From: an uncultured Johnsonella sp.
GTDB lineage: Bacteria; Bacillota; Clostridia; Lachnospirales; Lachnospiraceae
DNA: 22,110 nt
NCBI GenBank assembly: GCA_905373785.1
Contig: CAJPUK010000022.1
Location: forward strand, 1 to 22,110
Direction: 5' to 3'
The translations under genes and the position numbers were made by a program. Below, one piece after another: positions 8,176 to 14,669 of this stretch. How positions within the stretch are numbered: position 1 is the stretch's first letter; each line of letters opens with the position of its first letter. The notes under the pieces were generated by a model. It did not search any database. It saw only the letters and a program-made list of their open reading frames with translations, and was not told the DNA's origin.

Positions 8176-8213
8176 GATTTGAGATAGATAGCTAATGAGC
8201 GCAAGTTAACTGG
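8176..8213. repeat. Family-3 short repeat, copy 1
   Basis: The 38-bp stretch GATTTGAGATAGATAGCTAA... recurs in degenerate form at 10785-10823 (GGTTTGAAATAGATTGCTGA...). It directly abuts the family-2 element that follows. The surrounding 7956-8175 gap otherwise shows only AT-rich sequence and no gene. Confidence 0.45.
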
Positions 8214-8327
8214 TGTATCATTGATATTCAGCCTTATTATTACTTTGTTAATAGATTATAACAAGTATATAAAGAGAATTGATATTTACACCGGCATTGC
8301 TGATATTAATTAAATGTCAATGATACA
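8214..8327. mobile_element. Family-2 MITE-like element, copy A
   Basis: A 114-bp unit with terminal inverted repeats TGTATCATTGATATT (8214) and AAATGTCAATGATACA (ending 8327). It has no coding capacity. The same unit in the same orientation occurs at 18740-18856 and shares CTTTGTTAATAGATT near the left and ATTGCTGATATTAATTAAAT near the right. It lies between the ends and starts of two minus-strand genes, 54 bp past the threonine aldolase stop. Confidence 0.65.
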
Positions 8328-8380
8328 TTACCCCGGATAAACTGTAACAGTATTAATATTTAAACCACATTGACCGCCTA

Positions 8381-9430
8381 TTAAGCAAGATTTTTTATAA
8401 TCTCAATCAACTTATCAACATCGCTTTCTTTAGTTGCCCAATCCGTAGCAAAACGAATCAAGGTATGTGTATCATCGTATTTTTCCCAAAGACTGAAACA
8501 TACCTTCTGCGACAAGCTTTCAAGCTTTGAATTGTCAATAATTGTAAATATCTGATTGGTAGGAGAGTCAAGATAAAGTTTATATCCGTTATCTACAAGA
8601 GCCGTCTTGATTTTGTCCGCTAAAACAAGAGCATTTTTACCTATCTTCAAATATAGATCATCTGTAAAAAGAGTATCAAATTGTATACCAAGAAGTCTCC
8701 CCTTGGCAAGCACTGAGCCTTCCTGTTTCATGACAGTAAAAAAGTTAGGCAGCAGCTTGGGATTTGGAACGACCAGTGCTTCGCCAAGCATAGCACCGCA
8801 CTTGGTACCGCCTATGTAAAATGCATCACAAAGTGCTGCAAGGTCTTGTAAACTTATAGTATTCTTTTCACAGGCAAGTGCATAAGCAAGCCTTGCACCG
8901 TCTACATATAACAAAAGATCGTTCTGTTTACAGACATCACTGATTTTTGTAAGCTCCTCTATTGAGTAAAGTGTACCGTATTCTGTAGGTTGGGAAATGT
9001 AGACAATACGGGGAAATACCATATGTGTTTTATTACCGTCATTATTAAATGTATCAACACAGGATTTTATTTGCTCGGCACTTAATTTACCTTCTCTATC
9101 AGCTAAAGTAAGTACCTTATGCCCTCTAAGTTCTATGGCACCTGCTTCGTGTACACTGATATGCCCGCTTGTTGCAGCTATAACCCCCTCATAGGATTTT
9201 AGCAGTGTGGAGATAGCTACTGCATTGGTTTGTGTGCCGCCTATAAAAAAGTAAACACCGGCATCCTTGCAGTTACAGGCAAGTTGTATTTTTTCCTTGG
9301 CAAGCTTGCTAAATGAATCATCACCGTATCCGAGACTTTTTTGCATATTTGTTTCTATAAGCCTTTGCAATATGTCCGGATGCATAGCTTCCATGTAGTC
9401 GGAAGCAAAATATAGAATATCCTCTTTCAT
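8381..9430 (-). CDS. ltaE: Low-specificity L-threonine aldolase
   Basis: This 349-residue PLP enzyme of the beta-eliminating lyase fold cleaves threonine or allo-threonine to glycine and acetaldehyde. Visible features are the N-terminal GYGDDSFSKLAKEK, GGTQTNA (64-70), the stacking histidine in GHISVHEAGA (H94), the PLP-nitrogen aspartate D177 in YVDGARLAYA and the Schiff-base lysine K210 in YIGGTKCGAMLGEA. The frame is open 28 codons further upstream with a hydrophobic but family-unlike extension. The ribosome binding site GAAGGAG sits 6 nt before the ATG at 9430, so that start is preferred. It is monocistronic, with its own promoter at 9483-9510. Confidence 0.92.
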   Translation of the reverse strand: MKEDILYFASDYMEAMHPDILQRLIETNMQKSLGYGDDSFSKLAKEKIQLACNCKDAGVYFFIGGTQTNAVAISTLLKSYEGVIAATSGHISVHEAGAIELRGHKVLTLADREGKLSAEQIKSCVDTFNNDGNKTHMVFPRIVYISQPTEYGTLYSIEELTKISDVCKQNDLLLYVDGARLAYALACEKNTISLQDLAALCDAFYIGGTKCGAMLGEALVVPNPKLLPNFFTVMKQEGSVLAKGRLLGIQFDTLFTDDLYLKIGKNALVLADKIKTALVDNGYKLYLDSPTNQIFTIIDNSKLESLSQKVCFSLWEKYDDTHTLIRFATDWATKESDVDKLIEIIKNLA

Positions 9431-9444
9431 CATTAACTCCTTCG

Positions 9445-9465
9445 AGTCCCGTAAAAGTAGGGACT
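9445..9465 (-). other. Small hairpin in the threonine aldolase leader
   Basis: The 6-bp perfect inverted repeat AGTCCC / GGGACT has a 9-nt loop. It lies between the predicted start point and the ribosome binding site. It may affect translation or mRNA stability; it is too small to be called a riboswitch. Confidence 0.35.
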
Positions 9466-9482
9466 GATTTTCAATAAAAAGA

Positions 9483-9510
9483 ATTATAGCAAAAAATATA
9501 TAAAAGTTAA
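9483..9510 (-). promoter_or_regulatory. Promoter of the threonine aldolase gene
   Basis: On the minus strand, TATAAT (plus-strand ATTATA at 9483-9488) is preceded at 16 bp by TTAACT (4 of 6 to consensus; plus 9505-9510). The -35 falls on the boundary of a family-4 repeat fragment beginning AAACATTTTTAG at 9509. Confidence 0.5.
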
Positions 9511-9615
9511 ACATTTTTAGTTTTCTGATGAAGATGGATGGTCTACCCGAGAAGGTAAGGTTAGAAAGTCTATGATAGTGAGATATTTTCAGTTTTGGAC
9601 GAAGATGGATGACCT
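9509..9615 (+). repeat. Two truncated family-4 repeat fragments in tandem
   Basis: AAACATTTTTAGTTTTCTGA followed by TGAAGATGGATGGTCTACCC (9509-9548) matches the right half of the elements at 10580-10780 and 19183-19366. A second partial copy, CAGTTTTGGACGAAGATGGA, lies at about 9590-9609. Both lack the terminal AAACTGTAAC, so they look like decayed insertions. Confidence 0.5.
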
Positions 9616-9620
9616 AGTGC

Positions 9621-9663
9621 AGTGTATCGTTCGCAAAATAAGTGCGCTCAAAAACGCTACACT
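9621..9663. repeat. Inverted repeat with nested stem
   Basis: AGTGTATCGT (9621-9630) pairs with ACGCTACACT (9654-9663, one mismatch), and CGCA/TGCG pairs inside. A solo family-1 end, GGCTGTTGCA, follows at 9692-9701 without its partner arm. Confidence 0.45.
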
Positions 9664-9754
9664 ACTGTCAGGCTGTTAAAAAGACCTTTTAGGCTGTTGC
9701 AATTAGATTGGAAAGTACTTACAATACTTATAAACGGGTGTATTTAACTTAATG

Positions 9755-9810
9755 ACTCAAACTTCCTGTACATTGCTACGAACCCCATTTGGTGTGTGAG
9801 AAGTTTGAGT
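9755..9810. repeat. Inverted repeat upstream of the DUF3841 gene
   Basis: A perfect 11-bp inverted repeat, ACTCAAACTTC (9755-9765) and GAAGTTTGAGT (9800-9810), has a 34-nt loop. There is no T-run, so a terminator role is doubtful. The remaining 9811-9945 stretch is AT-rich, with a CCGGGC followed by a T-run near 9890 and no gene. Confidence 0.5.
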
Positions 9811-9962
9811 TAATGATATTTCAGCTGTTGGATACTTAAGTGTACTTAGATCATGACACCGATAACAGTAAAAATTCTTTTCTACACCGGGCTTTTTTTA
9901 GACTTTGTTTTTCTTGTTATTTTGTATTTTTATAAATTAATATTAATAAGGAGGCAGGAAGT

Positions 9963-10571
9963 ATGGGCGAAAAATTGATAAGATTATATACAAGGCAAAA
10001 TGATAAAACACTTAATTCCTTAGAGAAAAAGGGAAGAATAATTAACGAAAGAATGTATGTGCAGCTGCATTTCGGTCCGGATGCCGATCTTTTTTTGGAC
10101 AGTTATGACTGGTTTACAAAAGAAGCTCAGAAAAGGCTTGAAAAGCCGGAAGATGTTACTGCTCCTATATGGTGCTCAATAAGTACAAAATGCTGCTTAA
10201 GACCGATTGAAAACACTGTAGTCTATGTGCTTAAAGTGCCGGAAGATAAGATAATCTACTTTGATAATCTTAAGTGGGACTATGTACTTAACCGAATCTA
10301 CATACCAAAAGACGCAGAAGATGCAAAAAAGTATTCAAAACACCTTAAAGAACTTGGGGTAGCTGACGGTTTCAGTTTTTTTGCAGGCAAATATAAGGGT
10401 ATGTTTCCCGAGGAGGAAGAGCGTATAAGGAAAAGCTGGGTAAGGGCATTTGAGATAGATGAGTGGTCTCCTTTTAATGTGACGGGAAATATCTGGGAGA
10501 TTAGGGCTGAATGGGTGAAAAAAATCGTCTATCCGGGTGAACGTATTCCTGAAGATGGAGAGGTAATATAA
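9963..10571 (+). CDS. DUF3841 domain protein
   Basis: This 202-residue soluble protein has no signal peptide or membrane segment. The pattern fits DUF3841: an N-terminal LIRLYTRQND...LEKKGRI, a central YDWFTKEAQKRLEKPEDVTAPIWC, then a beta-rich part (VVYVLKVPEDKIIYFDNLKW) and a terminal WEIRAEWVKKIVYP. Members are usually near 190-200 residues and have no established biochemical role. The start at 9963 has the ribosome binding site GGAGG (9950-9954). It stands alone between repeat-rich gaps, which would fit a recently gained gene, although its codon use looks like the chromosomal genes downstream. Confidence 0.7.
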   Translation: MGEKLIRLYTRQNDKTLNSLEKKGRIINERMYVQLHFGPDADLFLDSYDWFTKEAQKRLEKPEDVTAPIWCSISTKCCLRPIENTVVYVLKVPEDKIIYFDNLKWDYVLNRIYIPKDAEDAKKYSKHLKELGVADGFSFFAGKYKGMFPEEEERIRKSWVRAFEIDEWSPFNVTGNIWEIRAEWVKKIVYPGERIPEDGEVI

Positions 10572-10579
10572 TACACCTG

Positions 10580-10780
10580 TGTATAGTTTCTTAATAAGCA
10601 CAGTAAATAACTTGGATCTTTTAATGATTGCATATATTAAAACCTTTATCTTAGTACGCACTATGCTAAAGGTTTTGATGTAGAACGCTGCCGACATTCA
10701 GAATTTGTCTAATTTATAAATAAGATTAAACATTTTTAGGTTGTTTTGACGAATTATGAATGCACTACCTGAACTGTAAC
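10580..10780 (+). mobile_element. Composite family-5/family-4 MITE-like element
   Basis: The 200-bp non-coding unit begins TGTATAGTTTCTTAAT and ends CTACCTGAACTGTAAC. Its left 100 bp matches 19021-19131 (family 5). Its right half matches 19183-19366 and 20063-20179 (family 4). It contains two stems: AAAACCTTTATCTTAG (10639-10654) with CTATGCTAAAGGTTTT (10661-10676), and CATTCAGAATTTGTC with GACGAATTATGAATG near 10696-10760, where one change is a G-U wobble. It starts 9 bp after the DUF3841 stop. I see no clean target-site duplication. Confidence 0.6.
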
Positions 10781-10784
10781 TTCT

Positions 10785-10823
10785 GGTTTGAAATAGATTG
10801 CTGATTAGCGTGAGTTATACTAG
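10785..10823. repeat. Family-3 short repeat, copy 2
   Basis: GGTTTGAAATAGATTGCTGA and the following bases are a degenerate copy of 8176-8213. In both places the repeat sits within a few bases of a larger palindromic element. Confidence 0.45.
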
Positions 10824-10843
10824 CAAAAAAGCCCGAGCAGTAG

Positions 10844-10849
10844 TATAAT
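10844..10849 (+). promoter_or_regulatory. Candidate -10 for the pseudouridine synthase-ligA-metA operon
   Basis: TATAAT lies 67 bp before the first start codon, but no convincing -35 is seen 16-18 bp upstream. An alternative extended -10, TGGTATAGA, lies at 10858-10866. One of the two probably drives the operon. Confidence 0.35.
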
Positions 10850-10915
10850 TATAAACTTGGTATAGAATGTTTTTAGGCAAATAAGTATTGTGCCGAAAAA
10901 TTAACAGAGGGAACG

Positions 10916-11632
10916 ATGAGATTAAATAAATTTTTGTCGAGTATAGGATTTTGTTCAAGGCGGCAGGCTGATAAATATATAGAGAACGGTAAAATATATA
11001 TAGATGATTCTGTGGCAGGACTGGGTACCGAGCTTTATGATAAACAGAAGGTATACTTTGAAAAAACATATATAGGTCAGATAGATGACTTGAAATTAAA
11101 GCAGAGGATAGTCCTTGCAGTCAACAAGCCAAGAGGAATAGTATGCACAAGTTCCGATAAGGACAGGGCTGAGAATATAGTGGATTTTATAAACTATCCC
11201 TTAAGAATATACCCTGTGGGAAGGCTTGATAAGGACTCGGAGGGGCTTTTACTTATGACTAATGACGGAAGTTTAGTCAATGCTTTGATGAAGGCAAAAA
11301 ATCATCATGAAAAAGAATACATGGTAGAGGTCAATAAGGACATAGATGAAGCCTTTTTACAAGCTATGTCCGCCGGAGTTTACATTAAAGAGCTTAAAGT
11401 AAAAACAAGAAAATGTTATATAGAAAAAATTTCAGAAAAAAGTTTTAAGATAATACTTACCCAAGGGTTAAACCGGCAGATCAGGCGAATGTGTGAAAGC
11501 TTAGGTTTTAAAGTGCTCAGATTAAGGCGGATAAGAATTGTAAATATAACATTAGGAAAGCTTAAAACAGGGGAATATAGAAAATTAAGTACGACAGAGC
11601 TTGATACTCTGGATTCGTTGATAGGAGAATAG
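10916..11632 (+). CDS. RsuA/RluF-family rRNA pseudouridine synthase
   Basis: This 238-residue protein isomerises a specific uridine in ribosomal RNA. The N-terminal S4 RNA-binding domain (about 1-60) reads MRLNKFLSSIGFCSRRQADK and is followed by the catalytic domain. The catalytic aspartate is D105 in PVGRLDKDSEGLLLMTNDG, and the conserved end GLNRQIRRMCESLGFKVLRL is intact. The spacing and NKPRGIVCT look closest to RluF/YjbC-type enzymes (23S), but RsuA or RluB specificity cannot be excluded, so no symbol is given. The ribosome binding site AGAGGGA precedes the ATG at 10916. It is the first gene of a three-gene unit; ligA starts 2 nt after its stop. Confidence 0.88.
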   Translation: MRLNKFLSSIGFCSRRQADKYIENGKIYIDDSVAGLGTELYDKQKVYFEKTYIGQIDDLKLKQRIVLAVNKPRGIVCTSSDKDRAENIVDFINYPLRIYPVGRLDKDSEGLLLMTNDGSLVNALMKAKNHHEKEYMVEVNKDIDEAFLQAMSAGVYIKELKVKTRKCYIEKISEKSFKIILTQGLNRQIRRMCESLGFKVLRLRRIRIVNITLGKLKTGEYRKLSTTELDTLDSLIGE

Positions 11633-11634
11633 AT

Positions 11635-13593
11635 ATGCAGGACACAAGAAAAAGAATGCAGTCTTTGATAGAAAAACTGGATGAGGCGGCTAGGGCTTAT
11701 TACAAAGAAGATAGGGAAATAATGAGTAACATGGAGTACGATGCCCTATATGACGAACTTGTAGAGTTGGAGAAAAAAACAGGGCTTATACTCTCAAACT
11801 CTCCCACACAAACCGTAGGTTACGAGGTGGCGGAGTTTTTGCCAAAACAAAACCATGCAAGCCCCATGCTTTCTTTAGACAAGACCAAGAGCGTAGAAGA
11901 TTTGGTAAGCTGGCTTGGTGATAAAAAAGCCTTGCTCAGCTGGAAACTTGACGGACTTACTATAGTACTGAGGTACAATGAGGGAAAGTTAGTATCAGCA
12001 GTCACAAGGGGAAACGGAGTGACCGGAGAGGTAATAACAGGTAATGCCTATGCCTTTACCAACGTACCTATAGAAATAGATTATAAAAAAGAGCTTGTTA
12101 TAAGAGGAGAGGCGGTAATAAGCTATCCTGATTTTGAAAAGATAAACTCACAGATAGAAGATGTAGAGTTAAAATATAAAAATCCAAGAAATCTTTGCTC
12201 AGGCTCGGTAAGGCAACTGGATCCGAAGATCACCAAGCAAAGGCATGTGCGTTTTGTAGCATTTAATGTTATGGATAACGGTACTAAAGACTTGGGAGAT
12301 TTCTTAAGTCAAAGATTTGAATTTTTGCATAATTTGGGCTTTGAAGTTGTAGACTATGCAGAAGTTGATAAAAATAGTGTGGCAAAAGAAGTTGAGAATT
12401 TTGAAAAAAGGATAGTTGATTATAAACTGCCCTCAGACGGACTTGTCCTAAGTTTTGATGATATAGAATATGGAAAGAGTCTTGGAAGTACCGAGAAATT
12501 TCCAAGAAACGCAATAGCCTTCAAGTGGAAGGATGAGATTGCCAATACTACATTAAGAGGAATAGAGTGGAGTCCTTCAAGAACCGGACTTATCAATCCT
12601 ATAGCTTTGTTTGATCCGGTGGAGCTTGAGGGTACCACGGTAAGCAGAGCAGGCGTGCATACTCTCAGTATACTTGAGGGTCTGGAGCTTGGAATAGGTG
12701 ATACTATCAGCGTATATAAGGCAAATATGATAATTCCGCAGATAGCGGATAATCTTACAAGAAGCGGAACCTGTAAAGCACCAAAAGAATGCCCTGCGTG
12801 TAGGGAAAAAACCGTAATAAAGCAGGAAGATAAGGTAAAGATGGTATACTGTCCGAATCCGAACTGTCCGGTTAAGAGGCTTAAAAACTTCGTACTTGCA
12901 GTAAGTAGAAATGCACTTAATATAGACGGTCTTTCAGAGATGACCTTGGAAAAATTCCTTGCAAAGGGCTATATAGATAAATTGGCAGATCTTTATAAAC
13001 TTGACAGATACAAAGAAGAAATAGTGGCTATGGAAGGATTCGGCTTAAGATCTTATGAAAAGCTCATGCAGTCACTTGAAAAGTCAAGAAATACAAGCAT
13101 GCCTAGGTTTATCTATGCACTTGGAATTCCGGGTATAGGACGGGCAAATGCCAAAACTCTCAGCAAATACTATGATTATGATATTGAAAAATTCAAAGTG
13201 GCAAAGCTTGATGAATTAAAAGAAGTGGAAGGAATAGGAAATATTTTAGCAGGCTTGATTATTGAATACTTAGCCAATGAAGAAAATTTAAGAAAAGTTG
13301 ATTTGCTGTTGGAAGAGGTAAAACTTACGGATAGACCGGTAGAAATTAAAAACAGTCCGATAGAGGGCAAGACCTTCGTAGTTACCGGAAGTGTGGAAAG
13401 TTTTATGAGCAGGAAGGTACTTAGGGAAATCATAGAAGCAAGGGGTGCCAAGATGGGGGCAAGCATAAGTTCTCATACCGACTACCTTATAAATAATGAC
13501 AGTACCTCCAATTCTACAAAAAACAAAAAAGCCAAGGAACTTGGAGTAAGCATAATTACAGAGGCTGAGTTTAGAAAGTTATTGGAGGAATAA
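11635..13593 (+). CDS. ligA: NAD-dependent DNA ligase
   Basis: This 652-residue enzyme seals nicks in replication and repair using NAD+. Domain Ia (1-62) has YYKEDREIMSNMEYDALYDE and SPTQTVG. The adenylation domain has the AMP-accepting K104 in SWKLDGLT and TRGNGVTGE. An OB fold (PIALFDPVELEGTTVSRAGVH) follows, then a four-cysteine zinc finger (CPACRE...CPNPNCPVK), helix-hairpin-helix repeats (GIPGIGRANAKTL, VEGIGNILAGLI) and a C-terminal BRCT domain (about 575-650). All parts are present, and the length is slightly below the usual 660-670. It is translationally coupled both ways: 2 nt after the pseudouridine synthase and 1 nt before metA. Confidence 0.97.
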   Translation: MQDTRKRMQSLIEKLDEAARAYYKEDREIMSNMEYDALYDELVELEKKTGLILSNSPTQTVGYEVAEFLPKQNHASPMLSLDKTKSVEDLVSWLGDKKALLSWKLDGLTIVLRYNEGKLVSAVTRGNGVTGEVITGNAYAFTNVPIEIDYKKELVIRGEAVISYPDFEKINSQIEDVELKYKNPRNLCSGSVRQLDPKITKQRHVRFVAFNVMDNGTKDLGDFLSQRFEFLHNLGFEVVDYAEVDKNSVAKEVENFEKRIVDYKLPSDGLVLSFDDIEYGKSLGSTEKFPRNAIAFKWKDEIANTTLRGIEWSPSRTGLINPIALFDPVELEGTTVSRAGVHTLSILEGLELGIGDTISVYKANMIIPQIADNLTRSGTCKAPKECPACREKTVIKQEDKVKMVYCPNPNCPVKRLKNFVLAVSRNALNIDGLSEMTLEKFLAKGYIDKLADLYKLDRYKEEIVAMEGFGLRSYEKLMQSLEKSRNTSMPRFIYALGIPGIGRANAKTLSKYYDYDIEKFKVAKLDELKEVEGIGNILAGLIIEYLANEENLRKVDLLLEEVKLTDRPVEIKNSPIEGKTFVVTGSVESFMSRKVLREIIEARGAKMGASISSHTDYLINNDSTSNSTKNKKAKELGVSIITEAEFRKLLEE

Positions 13594-13594
13594 T

Positions 13595-14524
13595 ATGCCT
13601 ATAAGGATACAAAATGATTTGCCGGCAAAGGCAATACTTGAGGCTGAGAATATATTTGTAATGGATGAAAAAAGGGCTAATACACAGGATATAAGACCCT
13701 TGCAAATACTTATATTAAATCTTATGCCGCTTAAAGAAGATACGGAGACACAGCTTTTAAGAGCACTTTCGAATACACCTTTGCAGGTTGATTGTACTTT
13801 TTTAATGATAGAATCACATAAAAGCAAGAACACCAGCCAGACACACCTTAATAAGTTCTATACTTATTTTGCGGATATAAAGTACAACCAATATGACGGA
13901 ATGATAATTACCGGGGCACCTATAGAATTATATGATTATGAGCAGGTCGGATATTGGAATGAGCTTTGTGAAATAATGGAGTGGTCAAAACTTTATGTGA
14001 CCTCGACACTGCATATTTGCTGGGGAGCACAGGCAGGGCTTTATTACCATTACGGTATACAAAAGTATGAGAGAAAATCAAAACTTTCAGGTGTGTATAC
14101 TCATCAAGTACTGCATAGAAAAACTCCTTTGGTAAGAAGTATGGATGATTATGTAAATTGTCCGCATTCAAGATACACAGAGGTGCTTGAAGAAGATATA
14201 GCCAAGGAAGAGGAGCTTGTAATACTTGCCAAGTCTAAAGAAGCCGGCGTATTGCTTGTAACGGATAGGATAGGCAGGCAGATATTTGTTCAAGGGCATC
14301 CGGAGTATGACAGGATGAGTCTTAGTAACGAGTATCACAGAGATGTGGCAAAGGGTCTTTCACCGGCTTTACCTATAAATTATTTTGAGGACAATAACCC
14401 GGCAAATACACCGATTTTGACATGGAGAAACTTTTCCAACACCTTGTATGCAAACTGGCTTAACTTTTATGTATATCAAAGTACACCGTATGAATTAAAA
14501 AATAATTTAATGTATTATATATAA
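13595..14524 (+). CDS. metA: Homoserine O-acyltransferase, predicted O-acetyltransferase
   Basis: This 309-residue MetA-type enzyme activates homoserine in methionine synthesis. The catalytic cysteine C142 lies in LHICWGAQAGLYYHYG, and the His/Glu pair is in VQGHPEYD. Residue 111 is Glu (ITGAPIELYDYEQ). In MetA-fold enzymes Glu at 111 goes with acetyl-CoA use and Gly with succinyl-CoA, so O-acetylhomoserine is the likely product despite the usual succinyltransferase label. The start at 13595 is 1 nt past the ligA stop, with GGAGGA inside the ligA end. It is an unusual partner for ligA. No SAM riboswitch or T-box is seen anywhere upstream, so it is probably transcribed with ligA. Confidence 0.95.
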   Translation: MPIRIQNDLPAKAILEAENIFVMDEKRANTQDIRPLQILILNLMPLKEDTETQLLRALSNTPLQVDCTFLMIESHKSKNTSQTHLNKFYTYFADIKYNQYDGMIITGAPIELYDYEQVGYWNELCEIMEWSKLYVTSTLHICWGAQAGLYYHYGIQKYERKSKLSGVYTHQVLHRKTPLVRSMDDYVNCPHSRYTEVLEEDIAKEEELVILAKSKEAGVLLVTDRIGRQIFVQGHPEYDRMSLSNEYHRDVAKGLSPALPINYFEDNNPANTPILTWRNFSNTLYANWLNFYVYQSTPYELKNNLMYYI

Positions 14525-14526
14525 TA

Positions 14527-14649
14527 ACAGTACCTGCTGTTGCCGACTGAATGATATTGAAACCGCTTGCTGTTTTGCAGATGTTGTAAAGCAGTAAAAA
14601 CACTTAGAATATCGGTTGCAATATCAACAGCTTGCCACATCGGTACTGT
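14527..14649. repeat. 123-bp palindromic element between metA and trkA
   Basis: It has three matched stem segments: outer ACAGTACC / GGTACTGT (8 bp), middle TGATATTGAAACCG (14552-14565) / CGGTTGCAATATCA (14613-14626; 13 of 14), and inner CTGTTTT / AAAGCAG with one G-U pair. It begins 3 bp after the metA stop and ends just before the trkA ribosome binding site. The repeat CAGTACC...GGTACTG is flanked by TAA on both sides (14525-14527, 14649-14651), a possible 3-bp duplication. There is no T-tract, so it is not a simple terminator. Confidence 0.6.
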
Positions 14650-14669
14650 AAATTTTGAGGAGACAAAGA

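Noticed and set aside
9431..9480. T-box or amino-acid riboswitch in the threonine aldolase leader
   Set aside because: The leader is under 60 nt with a single 6-bp hairpin, no T-box sequence and no terminator.
8381..9514. Hydrophobic leader on threonine aldolase suggesting export
   Set aside because: The extension precedes a strong ribosome binding site at the internal ATG and overlaps the predicted promoter. The enzyme family is cytosolic.
14527..14649. Riboswitch upstream of trkA (c-di-AMP type)
   Set aside because: The structure is a simple near-symmetric palindrome and lacks the conserved riboswitch core bases. It fits a repeat element better.
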